Notes: generated from the letters alone by a model not told the origin. Shown: positions 10,747-22,420, numbered from the stretch's first letter. The stretch: 64,000 bases of DNA from Cryptomeria japonica (GCF_030272615.1 NC_081407.1:264290574-264354573), one strand, 5' to 3'. A program made the numbers and translations.

Positions 10747-11167
10747 CAAGTGGGTGAGGATAAATAGGATTTTAAATAAATAATTTATTTATTTAAAATA
10801 GTTGTGCAACTTGCATTTGTAAGAAAATGCAAATGGGTGGAGGATAAAGGTGATTTAAATAAATTTTAATTTATTTAAATGTGAGAGATGGGATTTTGGG
10901 GGATTTAAATAAAGATTAATTTATTTACATGTGAGAGGAGATTTAATTAAACAAATCTGATTTATTTATTTAATTAATGGTCTGAGTTTGGTTAAGTGAA
11001 TTAAATCAAATAAATTGAATAATTTATTTAATTAATAGGAGAAGAGGGTTAAGATGAATTAATTAAATATTAATTTAATTAATTGTTGATTGATGGTTAA
11101 ATAATCAAATAAATACTAAATATTCATTTAATTAAGTGGACAGATTTATGTGACTACACTTTCCACC

Positions 11168-11990
11168 TCAGAAAAAAAAGAAAATACCAAAATCTCCTAT
11201 CACAGAATCATATGGTGAAGACATGAGGCAACTTCTGTAAGAACCTAACATAGAGACAACCAACAGTATAGTACTTGAATCATCTGCACAAGCAAACATG
11301 GCAACAGATACAAGCTTAACACTAGTTGATGAACCAAATCCTTGGTTATTGTCAATTCTCTTGCCAAGAGAAACAACTTCAGTACCTCCATTTGAATCAG
11401 ATGAAGATAGACTGCAAAGACTAATACCGGGCTTAAGAAGGGTATCCACAATGCAAAGGAGGCCTATTCATTTACTAGAACAAGAGCAGATAAGTGATAC
11501 AAAATCAGAAAGTGAAATGTACATGGAAAGCGTCATAGATTCTCATGACTATGAATTTCCATCTGACAATGAAGACAACTCGTCACCAATATATGATGAC
11601 GAAACAAATCATAATCAAGTATAAACGATATCTGGATCATCTAAAATGACAAGAGACAAAGATTTACCCCTCATACATCCATGTTTGATTGACTGGGGGC
11701 AAGAAGGAGAGCCACAATTAGATTGGTTCCAAAATGACGAAGCTATAGCAGAATTCATGAGTGCAAGGGATGGATTCCCTTATAATGATCACAAAGCTGG
11801 CTATGTAGTAGATCTAGGCAGAACTGCATATTTTGGAGAGACAAGCTCTTCTCTTAATCATGATAGTGATGATAAAGTTGAACACATAATAGCTTCCCTA
11901 CCTGTTGGTAAAGAATGGTCAACATTATTGGTAGAAGAAACTGAGCAAATCAACATCAGCAATGCTAAGAAGGTTCGTAACATTCATCTT
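11168..11990 (+). pseudogene. Tat-B pol N-terminal linker
   Basis: Two open pieces in one frame (11298-11624 and 11646 onward) carry an acidic linker (SDNEDNSSPIYDDE) and then LIHPCLIDWGQEGEPQ, FQNDEAIAEF and DHKAGYVV, matching the segment before the RT in Tat-A. A single stop at about 11622 divides the pieces. No enzyme motif; it is the tether before RT. Confidence 0.7.
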
Positions 11991-12890
11991 GCAAAATCCC
12001 TTAATCTAGTGGAAAAAGATAAATTTATCAACTTCTTTAAGCAAAGACCCATCAATTTTGCATGGCCTTATGCAGATATGCCTGGATTAGATCCGGAATT
12101 AGTCTTACATCACTTGCCTTTACTTCCAGGGGTAAAGCCATACAAACAAAAGCTCAAGAAAATGCACCCTCACATAGCCTGGTTCGTCAAAATTGAATTA
12201 CCAAAATTGTTAGATATGGGTTTCATCAAACCTATAGACTATGCTGAATGGATTTCAAATCTAGTCCCAGTATCCAAGCATACTGGAGGTATCAGGATCT
12301 ACACCGACTCCAGAGATCTTAACAAGGCTTGTCCCAAAGATGACTTTCCACTCCCTAATATAGGCATCATTGGACTTAACAACTGGAAATGAAATGCTAT
12401 CACTTATGGACGGTTTTTCTAGGTATAATCAAATCAAAATTGTGCCAGAAGATCAACTGAAGACAAAATTTACTTACCCATGGGGAGCCTATTGCTATAA
12501 TGTGATGCCATTCGGCCTTAAGAATGCAGGTACCACTTATCAAACACCAATAAACACCTTGTTTCATGATATGATACACACAATCATGGAAGATTATGTC
12601 GATGAATTTCTATCAAAATCCAAAACAAGGGATAGTCACTTAAGCATATTGGCTAAGATCTTTGATAGGCTGGAGCTCTGGTAAACTCTTGGGATTCATT
12701 GTATCCAATCATGGAATTGAGATAGATCCAGAGAAAGTTAAAGCTATTTTAGACATACCATCACCTACTACACTCAAACAACTCAGAAGTCTACAAGGGA
12801 GATTACAATCCATAAGGTGCTTCATAGCCCAATTGGCAGAAAAGTGCCAACCATTTCAACATCTTTTGAAGAAAGGTGTTACATTTAAAT
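11991..12890 (+). pseudogene. Tat-B reverse transcriptase, frameshifted, active site YVDE
   Basis: Continues from the linker with MPGLDPELVLHHL, KLLDMGFIKPIDYAEWISN and RDLNKACPKDDFPLPN. A frameshift near 12370 moves to the frame with LMDGFSRYNQIKI, PFGLKNAGTTYQ and EDYVDEFL. The second catalytic Asp of YVDD is Glu here, expected to cripple polymerisation. Near 12675 about 17 codons present in Tat-A (after IFDRLE, before KLLGFIV) are missing, with another frame change. Confidence 0.88.
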
Positions 12891-13345
12891 GGACACAACA
12901 ATGCTAGGAGGCATTCAAAAAACTAAAAGAATATCTATTTTCCACTCCATATTGGTTCCGCCAGTACATGGGAAACCATTACTACTATACATAGCTACAC
13001 CAAATTCTTCCTTAGGCGCTCTCCTAGAGAAGCATGATGAACAAGGAAAAGAGAGAGTCGTGTACTATATTAGTAGAACACTCATTGGATATGAACTGAA
13101 CTACATATAGATAGAAAGAGTGTGTCTTGCAATAGTCTTTGCATCACAAAAACTGAGACATTATATGTTGAGTCATAAAATATAGCTGGTTGCACAATTT
13201 GATCCACTCAAATACTTGATGAATAGAGCAGCACTAACTGGAAGACTTGCAAAATGGGTCATGATACTCAGTGAATTCGACATTGAATACATCAGTAGAA
13301 AGGATATAAAGGGACAAATCACAGCAGACTAGCTTGCAGAAGCAC
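12889..13345 (+). pseudogene. Tat-B first RNase H
   Basis: EAFKKLKEYLFS, then KPLLLYIATPNSSLGALL and VYYISRTLIGYELNYI (12889-13110), then PLKYLMNRAALTGRLAKWV. In-frame stops occur at CTAG in the Gln codon before EAFKK (about 12905), at about 13108 and in AD-stop-LAEAPL (about 13330), where Tat-A has Gln. Two of these are CAG-to-TAG changes. Confidence 0.8.
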
Positions 13346-13810
13346 CTTTACAAGACAACCATCCAATGGTGATAGATTTTCTAGATGAATCAGTATTTGC
13401 ACTATCAACACAGACACAATGGAAATTATTCTTTGATGGTTCATATACAAATCATGGAGCAGGAGCATGAATTATGTTCATAATTCCTCAGGGAGATTCA
13501 ATTCCCAAATCATTCAGGATTACCTTCCCTTGTACCAATAACATTGTTGAATACAAAGCCCTGATGGTAGGACTACGCACTGCACTACAATGGAATATCA
13601 AAGATCTACAAGTCTTTGGAGACTCACAACTCATCATTAATCAAGTCAATGATGATTACAATATAAAATATGATAAGTTACAACCATACAAAAAATTGGT
13701 AGAAGAATGCAAGAAACACTTCACCAACGTCACATTTGAACAGATTCCAAGAGTGCAAAACAGGGCAGCAGATGCAATGACAACAGTAGGATCTCTCTTG
13801 GATATGCCAA
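13346..13810 (+). pseudogene. Tat-B second (archaeal-type) RNase H
   Basis: Contains KLFFDGSYTNHGAGA, NNIVEYKALMVGL, VFGDSQLIINQVN and NRAADAMTTV: four acidic positions as in Tat-A (the second appears as E in VEYKAL). A stop (TGA) after GAGA at about 13468 interrupts it where a Gly/Arg codon is expected. The open piece from 13474 continues into the integrase region. Confidence 0.83.
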
Positions 13811-14965
13811 ATAATGGAACTCACTTTGAATTTCAAGTGGAACAACTTATTGTCCCAGCTTATGAAATATCATCCACTGAATATGTCTGTATGATAGTAG
13901 GACCCAAGTCTCCATGGTACAGAGATATATATGCATACCTGTATGATAAATATATACCTCCAAATCTTTCACGAAATCAAAGAAAGGCACTCATACGACA
14001 ATCATCAAAACATGCAATCATTGTTGATACTTTATACAGGAAAATTATAGACAACACCTTACTCAGATGCCTTGATATGGAGGAGACACAAATTGCCATT
14101 TTCACAATGGGGATTAGATCTTGTAGGGAAAATAAATCCTACCTCTTCCAATGGACATAAGTTTATTCTCACCGCTACATAATATTTCACAAAATGGGTC
14201 AAAGCAATCCTGATGACTTTCACAAAAAGAAAACAAATAGTGAAATTTAGCTTGAATTATATCATTTGCAGGTATGGGGTACCCATGTGCATCATGACTC
14301 ATAATGGAAGAACATTTAAAAATCAAGAAGTGAGCGACCTTTGTGAACAATTAAAGATCCAGACTTTTTTCTGCAACACCTTACTATCCCTAAAGCAATG
14401 GTCAAGCTGAATCAACAAACAAAACTATTTTGAAAATGTTAAAGAAAGTTGTCGACGACAATGGATGAGATTGGCATCTCCAACTAAATCTAGCTCTATG
14501 GGCTTATTGAACTAGTATATGTACGACAACTAGTACAACACCATTCTCTCTAGTTTATGGTGCAGAAGCCATTTTACCTATTGAAGTAGAATTGCCATCC
14601 CTAAGAGTCTCTAAAAAACTTTATCTCAGAAGAAAACCATAGAGTCGCACGTTTGTAAGAATTAGAATTCCTAGATGAAAAATGACAAAGTGCGCTAAAC
14701 CATTTACAAGGTTACCAAAATAGAATGAGAAGAAGCTACAACAAACGAGTCAACCCATGTTGCTTCAAAATAGGAGATATTGTTCCTAAATAAAATCAAA
14801 GAAACCTTGTTGAACGTGAAAAACCAGGAAAGTTTGAACCTAACTAGTTAGGGATGTTTGTCATAACGAAAGTAATTGGAAATGGTGCTTATCATTGCAA
14901 ACAATGGAGGGAGATTCACTCTCTGATTCCATCAACAATATGCACCTAAAAAGATATTACATCTA
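13811..14965 (+). pseudogene. Tat-B integrase lacking the HHCC domain
   Basis: The frame runs through LRCLDMEETQIA (about 14080) and is then joined directly to the core segment PFSQWGLDLVGKIN, so the zinc-binding HHCC region and flanks (roughly 80-90 codons in relatives) are deleted near 14095. Later blocks include TKWV, IICRYGVP, a THNG where the family has TDNG (second catalytic Asp lost), YYP-stop-SNGQAESTNK (TAA at a Gln) and FSLVYGAEAILPIEVELPSL. The C-terminal end is near 14950 (NNMHLK). Not functional. Confidence 0.85.
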
Positions 14966-16016
14966 AGGGTGGGTTCATTTCAATTCCAGTACTGCATTTG
15001 CATATCTCTTTACCGCAATGCATTATCTCTTCTCATATAGTTGCATCAATAAAATAGGGTGATTGTTTGATTCATTCAGCTATCTGCAGTGAAAGGAACG
15101 AAGGTTGTCTCATTTCCTAGATACTTGTTCATGAAGTCTTTAGGAGGCCTTTAGTCATTCTTCTTCAACGTCACATTGTGATTACGCTTTATCCTTGGTT
15201 GGGTAGAGGGTTCCTTATCAAGTCTTGTTACCAAAAATCTATCAATTGATATATCTTACACATTAATCAAAAGCTCTAAGTCATTACAAATACCTAGTTG
15301 ATCATGTGGCTAGTGAAAAATCCAATATTCTGCTTCAATGCCTCTATAATTGTCATACCCAAGTAGGTTTCATTACTTACAAGTCAAGGCAAGAAAATAA
15401 AAGAAAAAAGTGTTATGTCAATCTCAAGACAAAAAAAACAAAAAAATGATATATTACTAAAATATCACGAGAAATCTTGACTATGGGAACATGCAAGTAA
15501 CTCCATCAGGGCTATAGATGCCTACTGAAAATGGAGCAATATTTTAGAGATTATAGTGCATAACCTCGTCAGAGCCCTACAAGATTGCTGGCAGCAAGGC
15601 TCTATCCAGGTTGCTTTTGAATTCAGAATAACTCGCGTAGCTAGTCACATAGGATTCCAAGGGTCTTTAATGGTTTATAAGTCAGAATGAACTCAAACTC
15701 ACACACATGGGCAAAAGAAGATAAAAGTTTCAAGAATTGATGGAGAATTTTTCCATGCCTCCATTCATAAATATTGGTTACATAGTGTGTTAAGTTAGAT
15801 GGTCTAAGTCTTTTGAGAATGGATTGAACTCCTATCTCTGAAATGTTTCACACCTTTAATCCAATTAGTGCATTTCAGAATGAAAGACACACACACTCAT
15901 CCTTGTTTGAATATGAACTGCATTTTTATCATGCGTCCTGCATTAGCATAACTCATATCAAATATTCATTATCTCTATCACATTATGTATCATCATGTTA
16001 TCATCATAGGTCTGCA
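14966..16016 (+). other. Tat-B 3' noncoding region
   Basis: About 1 kb between integrase end and purine tract. No ORF with recognisable motifs; the 15843-16031 ORF (62 codons) has none. Such a long 3' untranslated stretch is common in Tat elements. Confidence 0.55.
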
Positions 16017-16032
16017 AACTTGGGGGCATAAC
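16017..16032 (+). other. Tat-B polypurine tract
   Basis: AAACTTGGGGGCATAAC precedes the TG that would start the 3' LTR at 16033. The Athila element has a comparable TTGGGGGGCA before its 3' LTR. Confidence 0.5.
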
Positions 16033-16858
16033 TGAAAAAATCCTAAACATTTGAAAAATGATCCTAAAAAAAATAAAAAACATTCAAAAAATGATCTTGA
16101 AAAAAATCAAAACATTCAAAAAAATGATCCTGAAAAAATCCTAAGCATTCGAAAAATGATCCTGAAAAAATCCTAAACATTCGAAAAAAGTCTTGAAAAA
16201 AATTAAAAATTAGAAAACATCAAAATCACAAAAAAAACATTCAAATACGATCCTGAAAAAGAACAAAAACATTGAGAAAATACAAAAAATCCTAAACATC
16301 AGAAAAGCTCTTCAAAAACAAAAAACAATCAAATACCAATTGTAGAACTTGTAATAAATTGTCTCTCAAGAATCAAACACCCCAATAGATGTCGAACAAA
16401 CACTTCGCATGAAGTTAAACAAAGGACACAACTAGCTTGTCAAAACATATGCAATCACACTGATCAACTGTCTAATCTATCGATTTATCAAACTATCAAC
16501 GTGATCAATATCTTGTCTTAAACAGAATCGGTACACTCGAAACTAGACAGATCGGTCTTATATGGGGTCCAAAACTTTTGAAACAAGATATTATCAAAAT
16601 CACACCAAACATATCAAAGCAAAGGCACAATCAATCTCACTACTGAGTTTTGTCTATTTTGGTTGACTCTTTTTATCAAATTGGCGAAGATCATTGCTTT
16701 TAGCTACTCAAAGATGTCCAAAAGTTACTAGAGGAGAAATGTTGGGCATGATCCTTTTCTTTGTTTGTTGTTTGTGGTTTGAACCGATGAAGTTCTCGGG
16801 CAATTGCTCTAGTGGGTTTCTGTGATAGGAGCATTCAGCTTGTGAATGCCATACATAC
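16033..16858 (+). repeat. Tat-B 3' LTR, proximal part, with A-rich tandem units
   Basis: Starts TGAAAAAATCC after the purine tract. 16033-16320 is a degenerate array of units such as TCCTAAACATTCGAAAAATGA and TCCTGAAAAAA, about 30-35 bp each. It is cut at 16858 by the Athila insertion (target CATAC) and resumes at 34490. Its 5' partner is missing, so the outer end cannot be fixed. Confidence 0.6.
16854..16858. other. Target site duplication of Athila, left copy (CATAC)
   Basis: CATAC here and at 34485-34489 flank the element perfectly. Confidence 0.95.
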
Positions 16859-18117
16859 TGATAAGTTGATACTTTGTCATGTTTTTACCATCAAAACTCT
16901 TAGGTTTTTGACATCTTTTGGGTTGCATTATGGTAGTAAAGTATTGTGAATTGACTATATGTATTCCATGCGTAAACCTGAACTTATGAAATCATGTTTG
17001 AACTTTGTTGGTCTATTGTTGTAGCCATACCAATTTATTCCTGCAGCCAAGTGGTTTGTTCCTATTGTTATGCGGATTATTTAGGATAATGTTCTATGTG
17101 AGTTAATGAATATATTAATTAAGTAAAATACGTATGCATGTCCTTGTATGTTGTTCTTGTTTAGTGCAGATAATAAATGATGTCACGATGGATGTTCTCC
17201 TTTCGCGCCTAAGGAATGAAGAATCATGTATGAGATAACTAGAGATCAAACTGAAGAAGAGCCAAGCGAGCGCAAGATATGGCATAACCGGAGCAGCCAT
17301 ACATCACTATGAGAGTTTAACTCTAGTGGGTATTGAATTTGTAAAATATCACTATGGCATGCAAAGACTGTGGTTCAGTTTAGATCCACGTTTCCTGCAA
17401 CCAAGCTCTAGTTATCTTCTTCATCTGTCAATCATCTGCCTCTTCTTCTGGGCATGATTTGAGTTGTCCATTGTAGTTGACCTTTGCCTTATAATAAGAT
17501 CTTCCTTTTTCTTAGAGGTTAGACAGAATAGAAAGGAATAGAGTAGAGAATTATGACAAGCATTCTGGAGTTTTTCTTTTAAAACATGTAATCATTTTCA
17601 GGAAGAAATGAATGAAAAATATGTTGTTCTGATCTGTTAAAAGTATTTTGCTGGAAGCTTGATATCACTCATCCAAAGGTCCCACTTGGTGAGTGATCCC
17701 GTGTTTATGTTCATTGAAATTATTTCTTCTTTAGTTGCAGTAGAAGTTCATGCCTGGATTGTTCCTGCAGCCACTGGAAATAGATCCACTGACTGTTCCT
17801 ACAGCCAAGCCAGAACAAAGTTATTTCTGTTATTTATATTAGATCATTCTAGCATAGTTTTTATAAGTTTTCATGTAGCCTTCTATGATTTCCATTCTTG
17901 CTTTTCCTTTTTGCATAATGTTAAGTTACTGCAGCAATGCAGAATAGCCATTGAAGGAGCTTAGTGCATATATGTGCAGACCCATTTCAAGTCTTACATC
18001 CCTGGGTTGATAACTAAATGAACACTAGCCATGAAAATAGTAACTTTACCAAATGAATGTCCAAACTTCGAATTGAGATTTCAATAAGAGTTATTATTAT
18101 TATAGTTGGAGTAGACA
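16859..18117 (+). repeat. Athila 5' LTR (1,259 bp)
   Basis: TGATAAGTTGATACTTTGTC at the start and GTTGGAGTAGACA at the end match the 3' LTR. Differences from the 3' LTR are scattered substitutions, mainly transitions. It contains short C/T-rich words such as TTCCTGCAGCCA repeated several times. Confidence 0.95.
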
Positions 18118-18121
18118 TTTT

Positions 18122-18140
18122 TGGCACCATTGTCGGGGAT
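18122..18140 (+). other. Athila primer binding site (tRNA-Asp type)
   Basis: TGGCACCATTGTCGGGGAT, four bases after the LTR, resembles the TGGCGCCGTTGCCGGGGA site usual in Athila and Tat elements, with C-to-T and G-to-A type differences. Confidence 0.85.
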
Positions 18141-18415
18141 GGTGTCAAACTAAGAACCTTTTATGGTTATTATAGTTGTTTTTAATTGGTTGAAAATTTC
18201 ATGAATCTGCATGCATAGCAGAAGAAGAGACCCCAGAGGTAGATTTCTACCCACTCATCCTAATCATGCAGAAGATAATTTCCCAGATATAAATCCTTTT
18301 ACTGAACTTTACCAAGCCCCACAAAATTTGAATCACCTTGAATCTGAATTTCCAGAAGGTAGTCTTTAGTTCCTTTTTGGTCCACAAGAAGAAGAATTTC
18401 ATATAGTAGCAACCC

Positions 18416-20070
18416 CCACAAGTCGCAACTCCAACAAGTCCAATGCAAGGGAACCCTCCTCTTGGTGGGAATAATCCACCACCACCAGGTCCAACATTTG
18501 AGTTTCCCATTTCTGATTAGCATGATAATGCTAACCTCAAGAACATTCCAGCATCTTCACTCCCTAAATTTAATGGGTTGGTGACAGAGGATCCAGATAC
18601 ATTTCTGTTTGAGTTTGATGTTCTCTGTAGGAGTTTTGACTATACTACAGATGCCCATAGACTCAAAAATTTTCTTGCCACTTTGATGGAGTCATCCTTG
18701 AGATGGTTTATGAGCTTGGGTAGTAGCACAATCAATACATGGGATGAGATGAAATGGTTGTTTCTTGCAAAATACAAAGATTATTGTAGAGGCACTGATC
18801 ATCATGGGGATGATATCTTTAGAATGACACAAACTGAAGATGAGAGTCTTGAAGATTATCTGGAAAGGTTTCTATTTAGTGTCAAGAAGTCCAAGCATAG
18901 TACTCTGAATAAAGATTCCCTCAAATTAATATTTTTGAGGGGTATCAGTGATGAATGCACTGATTCCTTAGATCTTATGGGAGGAGGTGACATTACACAA
19001 TCTACTTGGGCTAAAATAGGACAAATTTGCAAAAAGTATTCCAGATCTACATCCAAGAAGAACAGGAGATTTATGCCAGGGGCACCATTATCAGCATCTG
19101 AAACTGGAGTTTCTAGATTGGAACTTAGTCATCTATTAAAAGACTTCAAGGAGGACATAATAAACAATATGACTACCCAGTTGGATACATTGGCAGCTAA
19201 GAAGAAGCACGAGGAAGCTTATGCATTCCTTGCAGACTTCTGTCCTCGTTGTAAATAATGGAAGAAAGATTGCAGATGTAAGATGGTTGAAAACGTGGAA
19301 GTACCTAACTTCAAATGAGTTCAAGGTGAGGATGAGAAAGTCTTCTATGCTGCTCAAAGAAGACCAAATTTTCAAAGACAAGGTATGCCACCTGATCCAC
19401 TTTCTTTTTTTGGTTATAGTGGTAATTCTTATGCACCAAACAACCAATGGCAACCACAGTTTTCTCAAAATTTTGGTAACTATCCACATTGGTATGGGTC
19501 ACAAGGCCAAGGGCAACAATTTGCTAATCAAGTTCCATAGTGGCAGCAGCCATAGGGGAACTGATATCCACCTCAGGGTCAAGGGAACTAGTTTCAAGGG
19601 AATTGGCAACCTACCTCTCAATGGAGGGGGAACCAATCATGGCCAACCCAATCTTTGGGATATCAACGTCCTGTTCAATAGTCACAACCTCTTGCTTTAA
19701 TGCCTCCTACTGCAGCCACTATTGCACCGCCTAAACCAACATAGTTGCCTACTTAATCATTGCCAAATCCAAATATCAAATCTAAGCAACAACAACAAGC
19801 TTATTCAACTGATGTTAATCAGTACCCAGCCTATTCTTTATCACTAGATGACATACACCTCCGATCTAGAACAACTTTACCTAATCCCTCTCATCCGGTT
19901 ATCACTGAGGTACAGGAAGAGTAAGAAATTTCTAATTCAATAGATACAATACCCCAAAGTCAAACATTGCCACCATTTCCCCATAGATTGCAAGACAAAG
20001 AATTTCCCATTGAACAATAGCAAAGCTTTGATATTATTGATCAACTGAAGCACATTTGTGTTAAAATTCT
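18416..20070 (+). pseudogene. Athila gag, interrupted by stops
   Basis: The frame is traceable from about 18416 with a Pro/Gly-rich N-terminus (MQGNPPLGGNNPPPPGP, ATG at 18443). The longest open piece, 18578-19258, holds the capsid-type region: TFLFEFDVLCRSFDY, LRWFMSLGSSTINTWDEM, FLAKYKDY, DESLEDYLERF and IFLRGISDE. FCPRCK at its end may be a degraded zinc-binding motif. After a TAA at 19256 the same frame continues as a long Gln/Asn/Pro-rich tether to about 20070. Stops fall mostly at Gln codons. The frame is continuous with protease and RT. Confidence 0.85.
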
Positions 20071-20071
20071 A

Positions 20072-20956
20072 TTGTTGCAAGCAATAAAGGATTTGCCTAT
20101 ATATGGTAACGCATTGAGAGAGGCATACCTAAGGAAACCTGGCAGGAAGAAAAAGGATCCACAAACAATGCATTTTATGGGTCAATTGGCTGATATCATG
20201 TTAGGTAAAATTGCAATTCCAAAGTATCCTAATCCAAGTAGTCCTGTTGTGAGTATAGTCATTAATGGCAGTCAAATAAAGAATGTTTTGATTGATTTAG
20301 AAGCAGCCATTAATGTAAGGACAAGGGAAGTAATGAAACATTTAGAGATCAATAGTTTAAGGGCTACAACCACATTTCTACAACTTGATGATGGCTCTAC
20401 AGTGAGACCTGACTGTATCATAGAGGATGTCATGGTTATTCTAGATTCTTGGGAATATCCTGTAGACTTTATGATTCTATCTCCAAAAGAAACATTGAGA
20501 GGATATCCAGTCATTTTGGGTAGACCTTGTCTTGCCACAGCTGATGCATATATTGGGTGTAGATCAGGAGACATGACTATTTTAGATGGGAGTTCTACAA
20601 AAACATTAGCCTTGTATTCTCCAACACAACCACAGCTTGAGCAGCAACAGGTTGTTTGGCCTATCTTGGGGGAGGAATCTGAAGAAATTGACTCTATTAA
20701 TCACCTTATGATGATTAATCAAGGACCACTCATGCAGTTATATGATGAGGAATCAATTCTTTATAAAATACTGATAAATGAATTTACAGAAGAGCAAAAA
20801 TTGCAAGAATTGGCTCCGAATATTGCAGGTTTGGACTTTCTTGTAGCCACTGATATTTTGCATACTCTGTTGCCACAGGAATTATTTTTTTCTCATTTTT
20901 CTGATATAAACCAGATTGATCTTACTATTAAGATAGAGGTGGAATTGAATAAATAA
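20072..20956 (+). pseudogene. Athila aspartic protease and linker, active site DLE
   Basis: 294 codons starting with the conserved pre-protease tract LLQAIKDLPIYGNALREAYL and KKKDPQTMHFMGQLADIMLG. Protease follows: VVSIVINGSQIKNVLIDLEAAINV, where the family has D-L-G-A; the Gly is Glu here (GGA-to-GAA type change), predicted to block catalysis. LQLDDGSTVRPDCIIEDVMV (flap) and YPVILGRPCLATADAYIGC (ILGRPFL-type end) are intact. The tail up to about 20956 is an acidic linker to RT. Confidence 0.9.
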
Positions 20957-22045
20957 TTGAATATCAATAGAGATCTATTGGATACTCAAAAAGAGGGCCT
21001 TGTAGACTTGCTGAAACTCCATAAAAATGCTTTTGCATGGGATTACAAGGATATGAGTGGGATTGATCCAGTAGTTTGTACTCACCGTATTTACATAAAG
21101 GATGATTGTTTCCCACTTAGACAACCTCAAAGAAGAGTCAATCCTTCCTTGAAGGAGATAGTTAAAGAAGAATTATAGAAATTGTTGAAAGTTGGGTTTA
21201 TCTATCCTATCTCTGACAGTCAATGGGTATCACCTCTCATGATAGTGCCTAAAAAAGGAGGCAAATGGAAGGTATGTGTTGATTATAGAGCTTTGAATTT
21301 AGAAACAAGAAAAGATCATTTTCCATTGCCATTTGTGGATCAAGTATTAGATTCTCTTGCTGGTAAGAGATATTTTTCATTCCTTGATGGATTTAGTGGC
21401 TACAATCAGATACAGATAGCCCCAGAGGATCAAGAGAAGACAACATTTACTTGCCCATGGGGCACGTATACATATTTTGTTCTTCCTTTTGGGTTGTGTA
21501 ATGCTCCAACCACTTTTCAAAGGGCAGTAATCAGTATTTTTTCTGATATTTCTCAAGATATTATGGAAATTTACATGGATGACTTCACAACTTATGGTTC
21601 TGAATTTGATCAAGCATTGGGTAATTTGAAGAAAGTTTTGTAGCGATGTGAAGACTACAATTTGTCTTTAAATAGTGAGAAGTGTTTTATTATGATGGAA
21701 GAAGGAATAGTCATTGGTCATCATATATCTGTACAAGGCATACAGGTGGATCCAACAAAGATTGAGGTCATTCAGCATATTAATGACCCAGTGAAGCAAA
21801 AAGATGTAAGAAGTTTTCTTGGTCATGCTAGATACTACAGAAGGTTTATCAAAGATTTCAGTAAAATTGCAAGTCCCTTATATTCACTGCTTACCAAAGA
21901 TGCAGAATTTAAATGGACCCCAGCATGCAATGAAGCTTTCTTAAAGCTTAAACATGTTTTGACTTAAGCACCAATTCTTAAGGGGCCAAATTGGTCTTTA
22001 CCATTCCAAATCCATACAGATGCATCTGATTATGCAATAGGAGTA
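20957..22045 (+). pseudogene. Athila reverse transcriptase and connection
   Basis: The same frame as gag and protease, divided by stops at about 20954, 21176, 21641 and 21965. Blocks: NAFAWDYKDMSGIDPVVCTH, GFIYPISDSQWVSPLMIVPK, VCVDYRALNLETRKDHFPLP, FLDGFSGYNQIQIAPEDQ, CPWGTYTYFVLPFGLCNAPT and YMDD (residues 131-134 of the 21182-21643 piece). Then RSFLGHARYYRRFIKDFSKI and FKWTPACNEAF lead to RNase H. KKVL-stop-RCEDYNL carries TAG where relatives have Gln. Catalytic residues are intact; the gene is broken only by stops. Confidence 0.92.
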
Positions 22046-22420
22046 GTGCTAGGCCAAAGAATTGAAAAATTGGAAAATGCAAAATATTATATTAGTAAGA
22101 ATTTGCAGGGACCTGAATTGAATTATACAGTTACTGAAAAGGAAATGCTAGCTGTCATATATGCACTTAACAAATTTAGACACTATATCACAGGGTATCC
22201 CATATTTGTGCATACAGATCATACTGCAATAAGATATCTCATGAATAAGCCATCAATCACTGGTAGATTAGCTCATTGGTTATTGTTGATGCAAGAATTT
22301 GATATCACGATTGTTGATAAGCCAAGGAAGTCTAATGTGGTTGCAAATTATATTTCACATCTTCAATTGCAGGAAGATTCCACAATAATAGTTGACACTT
22401 TTCCAGATGAACATTTGTTT
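22046..22420 (+). pseudogene. Athila RNase H
   Basis: Opens with IHTDASDYAIGVVLGQRIEK just upstream (about 22012) and continues through YYISKNLQGPELNYTVTEKE, MLAVIYALNKFRHYI, FVHTDHTAIRYLMNKPSITG and a terminal ANYISHLQ where relatives read ADYISR; the Asp-to-Asn change is another G-to-A type difference at a catalytic or near-catalytic site. Frame is shared with RT and integrase. Confidence 0.85.

Larger units (their letters stand above)
9769..11157. repeat. 1.39 kb imperfect inverted repeat (fold-back) with AT-rich arms
   Basis: The left end TGTAGTCACATAAATCTG is the reverse complement of the right end CAGATTTATGTGACTACA. Matching continues inward through TTAATTAAATAAATA-type sequence, CTTAACCCTCTTCTCC / GGAGAAGAGGGTTAAG, GTTGCACAACT / AGTTGTGCAAC and a block of 61 bp tandem units. 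The left arm (9769 to about 10440) is longer than the right (10553-11157) because it has more tandem units; the centre is about 110 bp. The left arm continues outward into the conserved block at 9718-9770, whereas the right arm stops abruptly against Tat-B pol. Confidence 0.9.
11158..16858 (+). mobile_element. Tat-B: plus-strand Tat-lineage Ty3/gypsy element, 5'-truncated, 3' LTR split by Athila
   Basis: Pol begins directly at the edge of the inverted repeat; 5' LTR, gag and protease are absent. RT, two RNase H domains and an integrase remnant follow, then about 1 kb of noncoding DNA, a purine tract and the start of a 3' LTR. That LTR is interrupted at 16858 by the Athila element and resumes at 34490. 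Frameshifts and stops occur throughout, so it is inactive. Protein-level similarity to Tat-A is high, but they are different copies. Confidence 0.88.

Noticed and set aside
9769-11157. Inverted repeat considered as a MITE or MULE with terminal inverted repeats
   Set aside because: No target site duplication is visible, the left arm continues into a conserved block outside the repeat and the right arm ends against truncated pol.
18247-18523. Two minus-strand ORFs with Gly/Trp-rich sequence
   Set aside because: Antisense to the Pro/Gly-rich N-terminus of Athila gag.
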